Of a stretch of DNA of 64,000 nt, positions 14,001 to 32,863 are shown piece by piece (position 1 is the stretch's first letter; each line of letters opens with the position of its first letter). Both the position numbers and the translations under genes were made by a program. The stretch is from Rhabditophanes sp. KR3021 (taxonomy: Eukaryota > Nematoda > Chromadorea > Rhabditida > Alloionematidae), in contig CAUJLY010000002.1 of assembly GCA_963281155.1 (NCBI GenBank), positions 5,642,001 through 5,706,000 on the forward strand, read 5' to 3'. Under the pieces are notes generated by a model that did no database searches, was not told the origin of the DNA, and saw only the letters and a list, made by a program, of their open reading frames with translations.

Positions 14001-15631
14001 CGTCTAGTCTTGGTCAAATCCATCGGATTAGCTAGAGAGGTTCTTCTGGCTGTATCTAGTGGTAAGTTCAAATTAGGTCTATTATTGTCCTGGACACTTA
14101 TTTTAGGGCAAGACAAGGTTTCACTATTGGATTTAGTTGTCGACAATTGCGACTTCACACTCGGTTTGTTTTCTCTGTTTAAGTCATTTTGTCTCGAGCT
14201 ACTACGACTACTTAGTCTTCTGTCAAGCATTTCACTACTCTTTTGCAAATCAGCCCAAGTCAATTGTGGCAAATTAGAGGTTACAAAAGGATCTATTACA
14301 CTTCCCACTGGATGAACTCTAGAGTCTTTTTTTCTTATTCCAGGAACTGAATTAGAACGGGAACGTGCATAGGAATCATGTTGTTTCTGATCCATTTGAA
14401 TGTCTCTCAATCTATTGTAAAGATAATGAAACGACCAAATGACACCTTCCTCACACCAATGTTGAATTAAAAGACATCTAATGACAGCAACATCTAAATA
14501 AGTTGCTGAGGAAACATCAAAAAAAGCTGGAAATGAAGAAACTGCCCCTTCCTCGTTTGTTGATGTAAATGAACTTGAACTTGTTGAGTTGACCATTACC
14601 GGAGATGGAGCAAATGTGATATTTGGCGGTTTTTTAACAGAAGGATTCCTATCTAAATTAGAAGGTTGCTTTGCAATTAAATCTTCTAATAAAGTCGCAT
14701 TAGTGCGTGGCGGTTTCGGAGGGGGTTGAGGCACTTTTATTTCAGTTGTATGACTGTATCTTCTGATTGATCCTCCTGAGGCTAATATATCCTTGGTTCC
14801 AAAACCATCATCGCCTAGGTATATTCCGGAAGGTCCTGCTACAATTGAAGTGTTTGACGTTTTTCTGGTCAATGCGGTTATCATAGGAAAAGGCGACAAT
14901 TTCGGTTTAGTGGGAGCATAAAAGCATAGTATTTCAGGTAATTGATGTTTCCACAATGATTTCCATAGCTTAACTCCTGATTCTAAACGGATGTGCGATA
15001 ACAATTCAGCTTCCTTAATGTGGTGCAACATCGGTATCATAATGTAAACAAAATGCTGAATATTGGATACAGAAAAGACGTAATTCTTCCATTGGGGAAA
15101 TTCAAGGTCGTTTAGATCTTTAGCATCACTTGACTTAGTCGGATTGACAGTGGCTCCGAGGATAGCGTCTGCGTCATCTCCATCTTCGTTGCATTCACTA
15201 GCTGACTCCATTAAAAGCCAATGGAGGATGTAAAGCATTTTGACTAGACTAGAAGAAAGATTGCCCTGCCCGACTTCATCTGGACTCCTTTCTCCTAAAA
15301 TTGAACCACAACACTGGACGATATGGGGGAAAGCAGATTTAACAAATTGCCACCTTGCGATGGAGTTCATTGCATTTGAAAGGGACGGGGAAAGACCATG
15401 TAGGATATTTTGAACTACTACTCTTTCAAAGGTAACAGAAGAGGCTTCGTGTAATTTAACATTCTTAGAACCTAGAAAAGGGTTTGACTGACGCCACAAA
15501 AAAGTTTGAATTGGCAAAGGAACAGGAACCGAGTCTGGTGGTAATGGTAGTTTGCTTCTAAATAAACGACTGAGGAAAAGAATTGAAAATAATAACTTAC
15601 TGCCTAAAAGACTGATTGGCACTCGGTGCAT
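2056..15631 (-). CDS. unc-80: UNC-80, NALCN sodium-leak channel complex subunit
   Basis: Very large scaffold that with UNC-79 couples and stabilises the NALCN/NCA sodium-leak channel in neurons. Coding exons on the minus strand are about 15631-8362, 7419-6931, 5360-4544 and 3901-2056. Splice phases agree at all three joins (LFASQG/FFLIMPTILRC, ALAG/NISSAVKSE, TISQM/CLRIVVGD) and the total is 3,473 residues, somewhat longer than the roughly 3,260 of human and C. elegans. The N terminus has PLPIQTFLWRQ, SFERVVVQN-like and HGLSPSLS segments and LDVAVIRCLL, all recognisable UNC80 landmarks; exon 2 has QFYILHRKPFLLQMFGS and HHPKPLKAIDLCY. Long Ser-rich disordered stretches separate conserved blocks. 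The start is uncertain: ATG at 15631 is chosen, but the frame stays open to 15808 with hydrophobic, UTR-like sequence, and an upstream exon is possible. The protein ends HHLI. Introns are 942, 1,570 and 642 bp, unusually long here, and contain decayed sequence. Confidence 0.93.
3902..4543 (+). other. unc-80 intron 3 with coding-like debris
   Basis: This 642-bp intron is about fifteen times the typical local intron. On the plus strand, antisense to unc-80, 4305-4510 has short coding-like stretches (for example a Lys/Glu-rich run starting KETESKAAEKDD) broken by stops in every frame. The stretch around 4100-4115 shares the string TTTACGTATCAT with unc-80 intron 2. It looks like remains of an inserted element, but no protein family is recognisable. 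Confidence 0.3.
5380..5535. repeat. Dispersed intronic repeat, copy A
   Basis: This segment of unc-80 intron 2 aligns by eye, over roughly 150 bp, with 54086-54240 in an mfsd8 intron. Shared blocks in the same order include GAAGTATC-TTAAGAC-TTTGG, then TTTTAG(A/T)TTTAAG, then ATTAA(C/T)CAAACTT, and TT(A/C)AGTTT(A/G)CTTAA(A)GATCG. Identity appears to be about two-thirds. It immediately precedes decayed plus-strand coding sequence in both introns, so it may be the terminal or promoter part of an element family. Confidence 0.55.
5536..6925 (+). pseudogene. Decayed reading frames inside unc-80 intron 2
   Basis: Plus-strand sequence antisense to unc-80. Several frames look like real former protein: 5539-5762, then a frame change to 5731-5916; about 6170-6440, with internal stops and shifts; and a roughly 115-codon stretch at about 6605-6955 containing YHLSAKVERIIPDLVSKRY and FLEKYVTKESESIEF. 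Composition is mixed and globular rather than simple repeat, and stops or frameshifts separate the pieces. I recognise no family. The last frame runs into the unc-80 exon 2 donor region at 6930. A decayed mobile element or an endogenous viral segment is the likely origin; a nested host pseudogene is possible. Confidence 0.45.
7560..8280 (+). pseudogene. Decayed gene with C2H2 zinc finger in unc-80 intron 1
   Basis: An open plus-strand frame at about 7570-7826, antisense to unc-80, encodes roughly 85 residues with a clear C2H2 finger, CKHCKFVFASQSSYSQHIKH (C-x2-C-x12-H-x3-H, continuing HHDC). It is preceded by a Cys-containing segment and followed by a charged helix-like tail ending AIWPERND and a stop. 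After 7826 the coding character continues in shifting frames to about 8280 (for example MIVMMLPIISKEVPEDLEYV) with several stops. No functional start or intact length remains. The finger could come from a host gene fragment, a transposase-associated finger or a large DNA virus; the neighbouring sequence gives no family match I can name. Confidence 0.5.
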
Positions 15632-16608
15632 TAATAAGTGGCATTGTTCTTTAAATGACCATCTGGAAATATTTAAAAATAATAATAACAAATAATTAAA
15701 AAGCAAATCAAAAGGTATCAACAAAATCCGATAAATTTTATTGACTAAAATAAAGCAGTTGCAATATAAAAATGTATTAAATCCCAAAATAGTAACTTTT
15801 TTACACAATCTTCAACAACATTAACAAAACGTATGGTGGTAAAGAAAGTCCTGCTGCAAATGTATAGTTATAGGACATATAGACAAAATAGCTAGCAGCA
15901 ATAATTTTACAAAATTTGGCACACGCCAATATATATACATAAAAATAAATTCAATAATAGTGTTTGTGTCCCACAACTAAGCAAAATGTGGCATAAAAGG
16001 AATGAATGTGAATGGATGCTAGTAGGAGTATGCTTATATTCTGTTTTGTTACAAATATCTTCCTTTTTTGTAGTGTGTGTGCCATTTATAGATATATGTT
16101 TATTTAGGGCGCTGGGTATTGTTGTTTAAAGGAGATATGACTATTATTTAGCATTATTTGGTTAGGAGATGTATTAAATTATTTTTTTAAGCACTTTTCA
16201 GTATGAAAGGGGCATTTCGATAAAAGAATTTGATAATAAGTAAATGTTCTCCCCTAAATTGACCATTCCCTTTAGTCGTCAATTGGTCAAAACACCACAC
16301 CCACTCTTGTTGAACCTTTTTGTGGATACATTTTTAATTATTCCAAAGGGCCCAAAAGTAAATAAGCTTATTTGGTTTTAAATTAAGAAAAGAAAAGGAA
16401 GTGAGTCTCTGTATATAAAAATGAACCACAAACAAAATAAGTTCATTATAAAGAGGGCAAAATGGTTTTTGTTTAAAATGGGAAATGATTGAAATTGAAA
16501 AGTAGAGTAAGGCATGTTTTTTGCTTTAAAAGCAAATACTTACTATTGGCAGATTATTATCGTTAAATTGAGTAGTAAACAGAAAATAGATTACTAATTA
16601 CGATTTTA
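15632..16608. other. Noncoding 977 bp, unc-80 upstream region
   Basis: AT-rich sequence upstream of unc-80 with no supported gene. It probably holds the unc-80 5' UTR, any noncoding first exon and the promoter. An open minus-strand frame to 15808 continues above the chosen start but has the composition of untranslated DNA. I see no RNA gene or clear repeat. Confidence 0.4.
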
Positions 16609-16884
16609 TTAAAATGAATGCTTATATATTGCAAGTCCGCAATTATTAATTTTTGTCACAAAAATTGTATAAGTACCGTTGAAGGAGCATGTCATTAGAT
16701 ATTTAGCTGCAGCGCAAATCAAACAAAGAGCCATACAGGCACAAGCTTCGGCATCCGCTTTTTCTTTCTTGATACGTTGGTTTTCGCGTTGCTGAGCTCC
16801 ATTATCAACCATTCTGTAAAGAGTTTAATCAAAAAAGAGATTAATAACTTACAATATTTGACGTGGTTGCTGTTTGTGGATCAT
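16609..16884 (-). CDS. Small Cys-rich membrane-associated protein
   Basis: A 78-residue model from exons 16884-16853 and 16813-16609 joined across a canonical 39-bp intron. The join is in frame only for the frame with ATG at 16884; an alternative start is the Met at 16812 in the second exon. The sequence has a charged, Gln/Lys-rich N-terminal third, then AEACACMALCLICAAAKYLM, a hydrophobic segment with several Cys that could be a membrane anchor or palmitoylation cluster, then a polar tail. The architecture recalls small Cys-rich tail-anchored proteins of nematodes, but no family can be assigned. An upstream exon ending at a GTAAGAG donor near 16945 may supply 5' UTR. The reading frame is short and the model is tentative. 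Confidence 0.4.
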
Positions 16885-17089
16885 AATTAGCCTGAAACTC
16901 CAAATTATTTGGTTCATTTCAATTAACTGTTTTTTTCAAACTCTTACCCCGCTAATTTGAATACTAAAAATGGAAATTTAAACACACGTGTAAAAAAATG
17001 CTATTTATTCAATTCAAAATTACAACAACATAAAAAATAAATATAATTAAAAATGCAGAAATAACTGGTTGATTTATTGTCTACTCCAC

Positions 17090-25347
<8,258 letters not shown>

Positions 25348-25661
25348 TGAATTTGATGGATATTTGGGTTGTTGGTAGTTTTTGATGAAATAAACAAATT
25401 ACCTGAAACAGTTGACTGTGTAAAAGGTTGTTTATTTTGTGGTAAACTAACTTTGTAACGAAAAATAAAATAATAAAGGAATGCGTTTAAAGGAAGGTAA
25501 TAAATTCAAAAAGCTTTCATAGAAGATGGTGCGTTCTTCCAAAGGATGAGTAGCATTTGGCAAACATGCGTTCTTTGCGAGATTAGATCGGTCTATTTAT
25601 ACACAAGTTGTGTGAGAAATACTGAGTTTTGACTTATTTTTTTATTCAATTATTTGCCAAG
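25348..25661. promoter_or_regulatory. Shared divergent upstream region of prp-8 and STEEP1-like gene
   Basis: 314 bp separate the two start codons, which face apart. The region is AT-rich, with no reading frame. It must contain both promoters and 5' UTRs or leader acceptor sites. Both products have links to the spliceosome in other animals, so co-regulation is plausible but inferred from position only. Confidence 0.5.
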
Positions 25662-26397
25662 ATGATGCTATCAAAGAATATCCAGGGAATCGAAGATGAC
25701 GATCATCTTCCTCCCAATCCAGATGATCAAATTATTAAAGAAGAACAAGATAAGGTGGAACTGGATGAGGACGTTTTTAGCTATAGTTGTGGGTGTGGAA
25801 CTTTAGCTGTGATTAGCGAGATTCCTCTGGAAAGATTACCCCTGAGAAAAGATGATTTGAGCAGAGTGTTTGATAGTAAAGACAAGAATACGACTGTTTT
25901 CGGTGATAATGGTGAGAGCTTGTATATTAAAAGGTTTGCTTGATTGGTGTATAATTGAATAACATTTATTTTTAAGGTCGGAAGATCAATATGAATACAT
26001 CCAGTTGAAGAATTGTACAAGTTGCGCGACTCCTATCTTTTATCAACATCCTAATGTTGCTGATCCTAGTCTGACTGGAACTATATATTTCATTCTGCAT
26101 GGTGCGGTTCACTTGAACAAATCAGAATTCGCGGAAGAAAATGAAAAGACCATTTTAAACAAAAAGGTGAAAAGCGGAGGTAGAGGCAGAATTGTAGTAA
26201 GTACGATGATTGAAAAATGTTCTCACAATGAGGATCAAGAAGTTGTTGAAAGATCGGACAATTATAACTTGAATGCACAATTAGTCCAGCAAGAGCTGGG
26301 TAAAAGAAATGCTAAGTATGCAGAAAAATGGGATGAACTCAAACGAATGGGAGAAAATGCTGGAAAAAAGAAGTTTAAAGGAACTTTATTATCATGA
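25662..26397 (+). CDS. STEEP1/CXorf56 family protein (UPF0428)
   Basis: Small conserved eukaryotic protein; the vertebrate member promotes exit of STING from the endoplasmic reticulum, and family members are also found with spliceosomal complexes. Exons 25662-25933 and 25977-26397 join in phase (LYIKR/SEDQYEY) across a 43-bp intron, giving 230 residues (human about 222). Landmarks are YSCGCGTLAV with the first Cys pair, LPLRKDDLSRV, the second Cys pair in NCTSCATPIFYQ, the strand FILHGAV, then RIVVSTMIEK and a C-terminal basic helix ending KFKGTLLS. The paired cysteines suggest a metal site. The start is the first ATG of two adjacent ones at 25662/25665; upstream in-frame sequence has no ATG. 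Nematodes lack a canonical STING axis in most species, so a splicing-related role is the more natural guess here. Confidence 0.85.
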
Positions 26398-26870
26398 ATT
26401 TTTGTAATTATTTTTTCTCTTTTAATAAACTTTTCAATGAATCTTTTTATAAGAAAAATGGTTTTACAAAATGGATGTGTTAAGTTTATCTAACAATTAA
26501 GTCTATTAAATGAGGCCAAATTAATATTTACGTTCTTTATTAAATTTCATACTGCTCCAATACACAGGATTATACCTTAGTTCGAAATAAATTCTTTCAT
26601 TTTAAAATTTAATTTTTCGAATGAAATTGTGCTAAATGAATCGTCTAATCGCATCCCAAAGCACGTATACAAATATTTTGTAAAGTCAATCAATTTTATA
26701 TTAAAAATCTGTTTAAATTAACTTTATTCATCAACACGACCTCACACAAAAATAATAACGTATTTTATAATACTTATTAAAAATATCTCAAACGACAATA
26801 TGAATACATTTTTTCGAATGTTGTATTTGAAGGTAGAAGCGAGGCAGACGTTTAACTGAATTGATAAGAC
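26398..26870. other. Noncoding 3' region between convergent genes
   Basis: 473 bp of AT-rich sequence between the stop codons of the STEEP1-like gene (+) and the MATH-BTB-like gene (-). It contains AATAAA-like polyadenylation signals (for example AATAAA near 26424) and no supported gene. Confidence 0.4.
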
Positions 26871-28673
26871 CTAAAACTTCCTATCGACATGGAGAACTCT
26901 ATTCTTCTGTTCTTTGAATTTCTTGATTTCATCCACCAATTCAGCAAGGTTCCTTTCAGACATAGACTGAATTCTTCTGTCCAGGCGAATGTATTCATCT
27001 TGTTCAAGAAGAGACTCGATATTTGCGATTTCTTCGAATCTTTCGGAGGCTTCCACTAGAGTCATTGACTTCATGACAGGTAGTTGGAAAACCATCGAAA
27101 GAAAAAGAAAATCGAGGATAAGACATGTCATGATGTCTCTTTTGGTGATCATTTCACTGCACAAATATCTCTCAACTGCTCTTTTCATTACGGGTAAATC
27201 ATTGAGTTCAGCATCAATCAAAAAATCAGCAAAATCCTCTACATAAGCCATCAATGGAAGAGCAACCCTGTTAAAATACATGGTCGCCATCGCATCATGA
27301 ATTTCAGCCTGTCTTTCATCACAGCATTCAAAAGTAGTAGGTCCATCTTCTTCCTCCTCACTCTCCTGTTCGCTTTCTTGATCGTTGCCATGAAATTTGC
27401 AACTATCCAATTTATTACCAAACTCGTCTTCATCTGTCTGACAATCATCGGAAGCAGCCGGTCCAATACTAGCTCTTCTTTCGCAAGAATCACAACAAGC
27501 TATCAACAACTTTTTAAACAAAGTTGAATGCTCAGAGGAAACTTCATCTACTACAACGGATGAACTTTTTCTTCTGTCTCGGTATTGTTCTTCTCCATCT
27601 TCAGTAGACAAGTTGTTATTGGCTGTCGATTCAGTTGTTGCAGTTGCAAAAGTTACAACTGGCCCTGTTTTGGGAGACAATTCTTCTAATTCAGATTCCT
27701 TTCCTATTTCCTCCGCTTGTATTTCCCTAGCTTCCCGCTCCCTTGTCATGACTTTGTTGAAAATTCTTTCATAATCAATTTCCTTCCAATGAGGAGCAGC
27801 TTTGCCTATGGATTTGCGATCTGTTTTGAAACTAAAACAACTACTATACATTAATCAGATTCTTACTTACCTTTTACTACTCAAAGCCCTTCTCTTCTTA
27901 TAAATATGAGAGCAAGCCCTGGCACGATAGTTAGCCGTCAAGAAACTGGCAAAAGGCGTGGGCGATGGAATATTAAGGTAGGTATTTCTATCAAAAACAG
28001 ATTTGTCAATCTCCATCATTAATCCAATTTTGACTACTTCCCCAATATTATTCTTGATATGTCTTGAAATACTAGCTCTGTCAGATTGCGTTAATTCCGT
28101 TTCCTTGCCTTTATGAGCTTTGACATCACACTTTTCCTCGATTTTCTTTTCTTCTTTGTTTAGGGATTCGGAAGGTTCACGGAGAATTCTTACACGTGCT
28201 TTTAAAGAGACATCGGTTGTAGGCCCGTCAAGATAATAAATTGAAACCGCAACGTAATCGTGTTCTCCTTTTAAATCGTCATTCTCCTCATCATCATTAA
28301 GATTGGCTTTTCCATTTATCTTCATAGTCCATTGAAAAGAAATATGATTGTAAACAGTTGCGAATTTTGGTGAAATGTGGAAGATTGCAACTTCGTGTGA
28401 GCTTAATCGTCTAAGAGCAACTTTAACCGTCCATAAAAATCGGAATTTGACTGTTTCTTTTTTCTGTACAAGTCTTGGCGAAGATGGAGTGGATGAAATT
28501 CTTCTGCCAAAAGAATTAGGCAATAAGTTAGGAGGAATTATGGTGACAGGATCATTATTATTTAGAGTTAAATTGATTGTAGGTGAAGGTGGAAGGGCTT
28601 GGAGCGAGAACTTTTTCTTTGTCGATGAGTTGGTAGTTTGATCATCGCAAGGTTGTTGTGCTAAAGTGGGCAT
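26871..28673 (-). CDS. MATH-BTB-like protein (BATH family), divergent
   Basis: Exons 28673-27871 and 27831-26871 join in phase (LSSK/SFKTDRK) across a 39-bp intron, giving 587 residues. Residues about 60-220 have MATH-like strands (KFRFLWTVKVALRRLSS, then HDYVAVSIYYLDGPTTDVSL, then SVFDRNTYLN). After a long acidic, Ser/Glu-rich linker, residues about 430-530 resemble the second half of a BTB fold plus BACK helices: a segment around MYFNRVALPLMAYVEDFADF, then LNDLPVMKRAVERYL. BTB-MATH proteins usually serve as substrate adaptors for CUL3 ubiquitin ligases, and nematodes have expanded them. The first half of the BTB is not clear and the linker is unusual, so adaptor activity is an inference. 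C. elegans bath genes are usually shorter. An alternative reading is a nematode-specific family with only a BACK-like helical domain. Confidence 0.5.
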
Positions 28674-30844
28674 CTTAAAAAATGTTTATCAAAAGATACA
28701 ATCTGAAATTATATAAAGTATATATTTAAATTCTATTTATAGGTAAATAGTGACGAATTCGTAGGAAACAAACAAAGCGCAAGAAATGATAGTTAAACTC
28801 TTACAATAAAGATGATAACTAAACTTTTAAAATAATAAGCAAACTTGTAAAATAATAACTAAATTCTTAAAATAAAAATACCAACACAACTCTGAAAAAA
28901 TAACTACTTCTACAATACGAGAACAACCTCGTCATTTCTCGATTCTCTTTAAAATGGTAAAATAAACTAGGAAATGGTAACAAGTTTGTTTGGTTGCTCC
29001 TTGAATATTTCCATAAGCCTAATACCTTGATACGTGTAGCCGTATAATGATGTAGAATTAAATGTAATTTGTTTTGACGTGAAGCATAGTCTTTTTTGTT
29101 TAGACCAAATGTCATCATCATAATTTATGATATTTTTTCCTGCATATATTTAATTCTTTTATTTGTGTGAGAATATACAAATTAAAAAGAGTGTGATTGT
29201 GCCTTTTGAATAAAATTACAATGTTGTTTTTATGAGCGTATAAATTAATTTTTGACAAACTTTATAGACAACTAATGTTTTCAAAAGAAATTGTAATGAT
29301 ATCCTGTGAAAAGCGTAAATACCACATATCAAAGGAAATGAGAAAAATCGTTTGAAAGTTTCAATCCAATAATAAATATTAAACTCAAGTTTACGTGAAA
29401 TAAAAGCATTCCTATCGCTCTAGTCTTTTACTATCTTTTTTCATTGACAATTAAAAAATATATGGGATTTGTTTGCTTTTAAAAATGGAAACCTAAATAT
29501 AGACTTTGAATAAATAAAGAAAGAATAAAAAGAAGAGATTATTAAGCTGCAAAAGGCCATCAGAAATTAGTGGTGACTTACTATTTTTTATAATTTTTAT
29601 ATTTATAGTTTAAGGTTAACATAAGATATTAATGTTCAAGAGAACAAAATGATATTGTATCGTCAGATATATCGGTTTCTCTCTCTCTTTTCCTACCAAC
29701 TGCTCATTATCTTTTAGTCAAACAATATTTATTTAAAATTGGTCTTTCAAAAAATAATCCGATGCCTGCAATAAATTGAAAAGTAAATGTAATAATGTAC
29801 TTTTATGATTTTTACAAAATTAAGAAGAAGGAAAGTGGAAGTTATGAAAGGAAACTCATTATAATTAGTTATAAAATTGAAATAATTTAAATAATTGGTG
29901 GTAGTAAATGAAAGGACAGTTGAAAGTTACTACTGATTACTTTGATGTTGTCAACAAACATCTTTTGACTAAGAGTGATTTATTTTGAGTTTAAACATAA
30001 CAACAAAACAAACATCGAATATTCATGCAAAGTACAAATACGTAATAATGAAATCCTTGAAATGATTTGTTATTTGTCAAAAATAAAAATGTATGTATAT
30101 TAAATATAAACAAAACCAATTTTTTTAAATGATCTTTTGCATTTGAACAAATAGACACAGATCGTGCTCTAATATATTAGATTAGCGAAACTTGTGGTCC
30201 AAACAGAGAAGACAATTTTGTTTATAGTACAAAACAAAAAAGTAACTCTAAATGAGTAGAAAGACACTGTCTAGTGTTGATTAAATCTTTTAAGAAGACG
30301 AAAAGGAACCGTACAGTCTAGTGAGGAAGAAAATATTATTATCACTCAAATAATTGTGAATATAGACTTATGGTAAGTTAGGGGTGACGAAACTACTAAA
30401 AAATGTATAAATTAACAGAAAGTGATCGCTTTATATTGTAATGAATGGAAAGATTATTAGGAATTAAAGAATGCATCACCACTAGATTACAATTTTTGGT
30501 GAAAACAAAAGATACCACAATTTGGAGCCAAACAAATGTCAAGATCACACCCAACTTACGTGCAATTAGGATATATCTACTTTTTATTTAAAAAATCCTT
30601 ATTCAAACAAAGCAACGTGTACATTATACGTACTCGCTATAAAATATAGAAAAATATAAAAACATATTTGTCCATATGACAATAAATATTTTTATAACTT
30701 TTAATAATTAATGTTTTGCTGTGTTTGCTAACAAATATTGTAAGACATAATTATTATTTTATGGCAGATTATTAACTTTTTTATGGCCTTCATAATTTAG
30801 TATTTAAAGATGTGTTTTCTTCCAAACAATATTGTTTTATTAAC
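28674..30844. other. 2.2-kb gene desert
   Basis: Very AT-rich sequence with no supported coding region. The longest frame, at 28867-29121 on the minus strand, has no recognisable features. It includes a short tandem repeat at 28788-28880. The end next to 30845 probably contains the promoter of the Pro/Cys-rich secreted protein gene. No tRNA-like box or long inverted repeat was seen. Confidence 0.4.
28788..28880. repeat. Short degenerate tandem repeat, about four units
   Basis: Roughly 20-27-bp units of the form (G)ATAACTAAACTTTTAAAATA repeat about four times with substitutions and small length changes. It is a minisatellite-like array in noncoding DNA. Confidence 0.6.
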
Positions 30845-31777
30845 ATGGTTCAATTTGGAAAGGTAATTAATAGTTTTTAGATAGTTCCTAAATTAAGTTC
30901 TTATTTTTAGATCGCTTTACTGGTTTTTTGCTTGGCAATTGCCGTATTTACGGCTGATCCATTGAAAGAATTAGATGGAGCTTCAAAAATGGAACATGAA
31001 AAGAAAGAACCTGATACCGAGTGTCGTTTCAAAACAACAAGATGCCCCACCACAAGATGCCCAACTACAACTTCTTGTTTAATTTGTCCTCCAGGAACCA
31101 TAAAAGTAACCACTTTTAGAGGTGAATCCTGCCAACCAATTCCAACAACCACCTGCATAGCCAGTTGCCCACCTGGAACAACACCAATCTTCAACAACAA
31201 TGGAAATATCATCGCTTGCAAACCAAACTACACAATAAGACCACCAACTATCGAATGTCCACCAGGATCATTACCTGTTTACGACAACAATGGAAATATC
31301 ATTTCTTGCAGACCATGCCCACCAACACCCAAACCACCAATTAGATGTCCCCCAGGATCAACTCCAGTCTATGTGAATGGAGTAATTGTTGCCTGCAAAC
31401 CATACTACCCTACTCCACCACCAATCGTCTGCCCAGCCGACACAGTTCCCGTATACGATAATAATGGAAATGTTGTTTCTTGCAGACCACTATTCCCAAT
31501 CACCCCAAGACCAATTGTCTGTCCACCAGGATCAACTGCAGTATACGATAGTTTCGGCAAAGTCATCTCATGCAGACCATTCTATCCAACTCCAAAACCA
31601 ATAGTCTGCCTTCCAGGATCAACTCCAATCTACGACAAATTCGGATGTATTATCGGCTGCAAACCAATATACCCATCACCAACTCCATGTCCACCAACTC
31701 CATGCCCACCAACCCCATGTCCTCCATCATGCCCAAGAGGTCAAATGTGGAATGGTTCATGCTGTGTTCCTTGCTAA
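30845..31777 (+). CDS. Secreted Pro/Cys-rich tandem-repeat protein
   Basis: Exons 30845-30862 and 30911-31777 (48-bp intron) encode 294 residues. The first exon holds only MVQFGK; the join gives a signal peptide (IALLVFCLAIAVF, cleavage near FTA/DP). After a Thr/Cys stretch (TTRCPTTRCPTT) come about six modules of 33-40 residues built as CPPGSTPVYDNNGNIISC followed by a Pro-rich linker with tyrosines. Each module has two cysteines, so one disulphide per module or inter-chain cross-links are likely. The C terminus has a CPPTPCPPTPCPP run and a final SCCVPC. No known domain is recognised. The Pro/Tyr/Cys make-up suggests an extracellular structural, cuticle or secreted coat protein. It starts the cluster of secreted genes on this strand. 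Codon use favours CCA for Pro throughout. Confidence 0.8.
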
Positions 31778-31937
31778 TTGCTGAGCAATAATAATTGTGT
31801 CGTCATATACTATATTTCTAAAATTGTCCGTTTATGGTTACAATAAAAATTATTTTTTAATTTATGGTTTGTCAATAAGAGGTTGTAAAAGTCGATTTAA
31901 AAAGATTTTTTTGAGATACTAATTTATTGATGAATAA

Positions 31938-32684
31938 ATGAAGCTGTTTCTATTAATCTTTTTCCCAATTATATTAGTGGCTGGAGATTGTCCGAAGAAT
32001 GAAAAATTCTTTAAATGCGGACCGGGAGATTCTACTTGCGAAGTAAAAAAGCCTGTTTCATTAGTTTGTTTGAAGGAAGGTTGCTATTGCATTGAAAGAT
32101 TCGTCAGAAATGCAAGCAATGTTTGTATAGACGAGTTTTATTGCAAAGGAAGTTGCTCCGGGTGTGGAAATAAAGTTGCAACGACTACTCCTGAACCTAA
32201 AGCTAATCATAAATGTGGTGTAAATGAAGTTTACATGGATTGTGGAGAATGTGAGAATATATGCGGAAAAGCTGGCTTTGGAAATTGCAGAATGCAAACT
32301 TGTGGAAGACCTGGATGCTACTGTCCACAAAAGACACATTCTCGAGGATATAAAAATGGCTGTGTTCGAAGTGAATATTGTAGCGATGATTTCCGAAATA
32401 TGTACGGTTTTTGTACTTCGAATCTAACATGGCTTGAGACAGGCAAATGCGAGCAATATTGTATTGGGAAACAAACCTGTGATATGACACAGTTATTGAG
32501 CGGCTGTTACTGTACGGGTAAGGAATAGACTTATTTAAAGTCAGTGTGTCTGCCTATCAATGAACCTTTGTGGTAAAAGCCCGCACAAAACTTATTATTT
32601 TTTCTTTTAGGTAATTACGTGCTATCAAATGATAAGTGTATTCATAAAACAGACTGTGCTGTTTACCTGGATCCGTCAAAATAA
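31938..32684 (+). CDS. Secreted protein with TIL-type Cys-rich domains
   Basis: Exons 31938-32517 and 32611-32684 join in phase (CYCTG/NYVLSNDKC), giving 217 residues. A signal peptide (MKLFLLIFFPIILVAGD) precedes three modules with the trypsin-inhibitor-like (TIL) spacing: a first ending GCYCIERFVRNASNVC, a second containing MDCGECENICGK and PGCYCPQKTHSRG, and a third whose end is completed by exon 2 (GCYCTGNYVLSNDKC). TIL proteins are usually serine-protease inhibitors or structural secreted proteins. A short Thr/Pro linker (ATTTPEPK) separates modules 1 and 2. The reactive-site loop residues do not settle a protease target. It lies 160 bp after the preceding secreted gene on the same strand. 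Confidence 0.8.
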
Positions 32685-32863
32685 ACAAATATTAGCGTCT
32701 ATTTTTTCTCTTATTATAATAACAACATTAAATGCGATAAAATAAACATCTATCCGTTTGAAGTGTTTTAATAATATCACTGTTAATTAAATTTATTGCT
32801 AATTAAAAAGTTACATGGTATTTAACAGGATGGAGAGTTGTATAAATGTTAAACAATTAAATA

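Noticed and set aside
9306..14315. Plus-strand frames of 60-120 codons opposite the unc-80 exon (for example 12522-12851 and 13956-14315)
   Set aside because: They are antisense shadows of a conserved coding exon; their sequence mirrors unc-80 codons and shows no domain or splice logic of its own.
28867..29121. 84-codon minus-strand frame in the gene desert
   Set aside because: No signal peptide, domain or neighbouring splice sites; length expected by chance.
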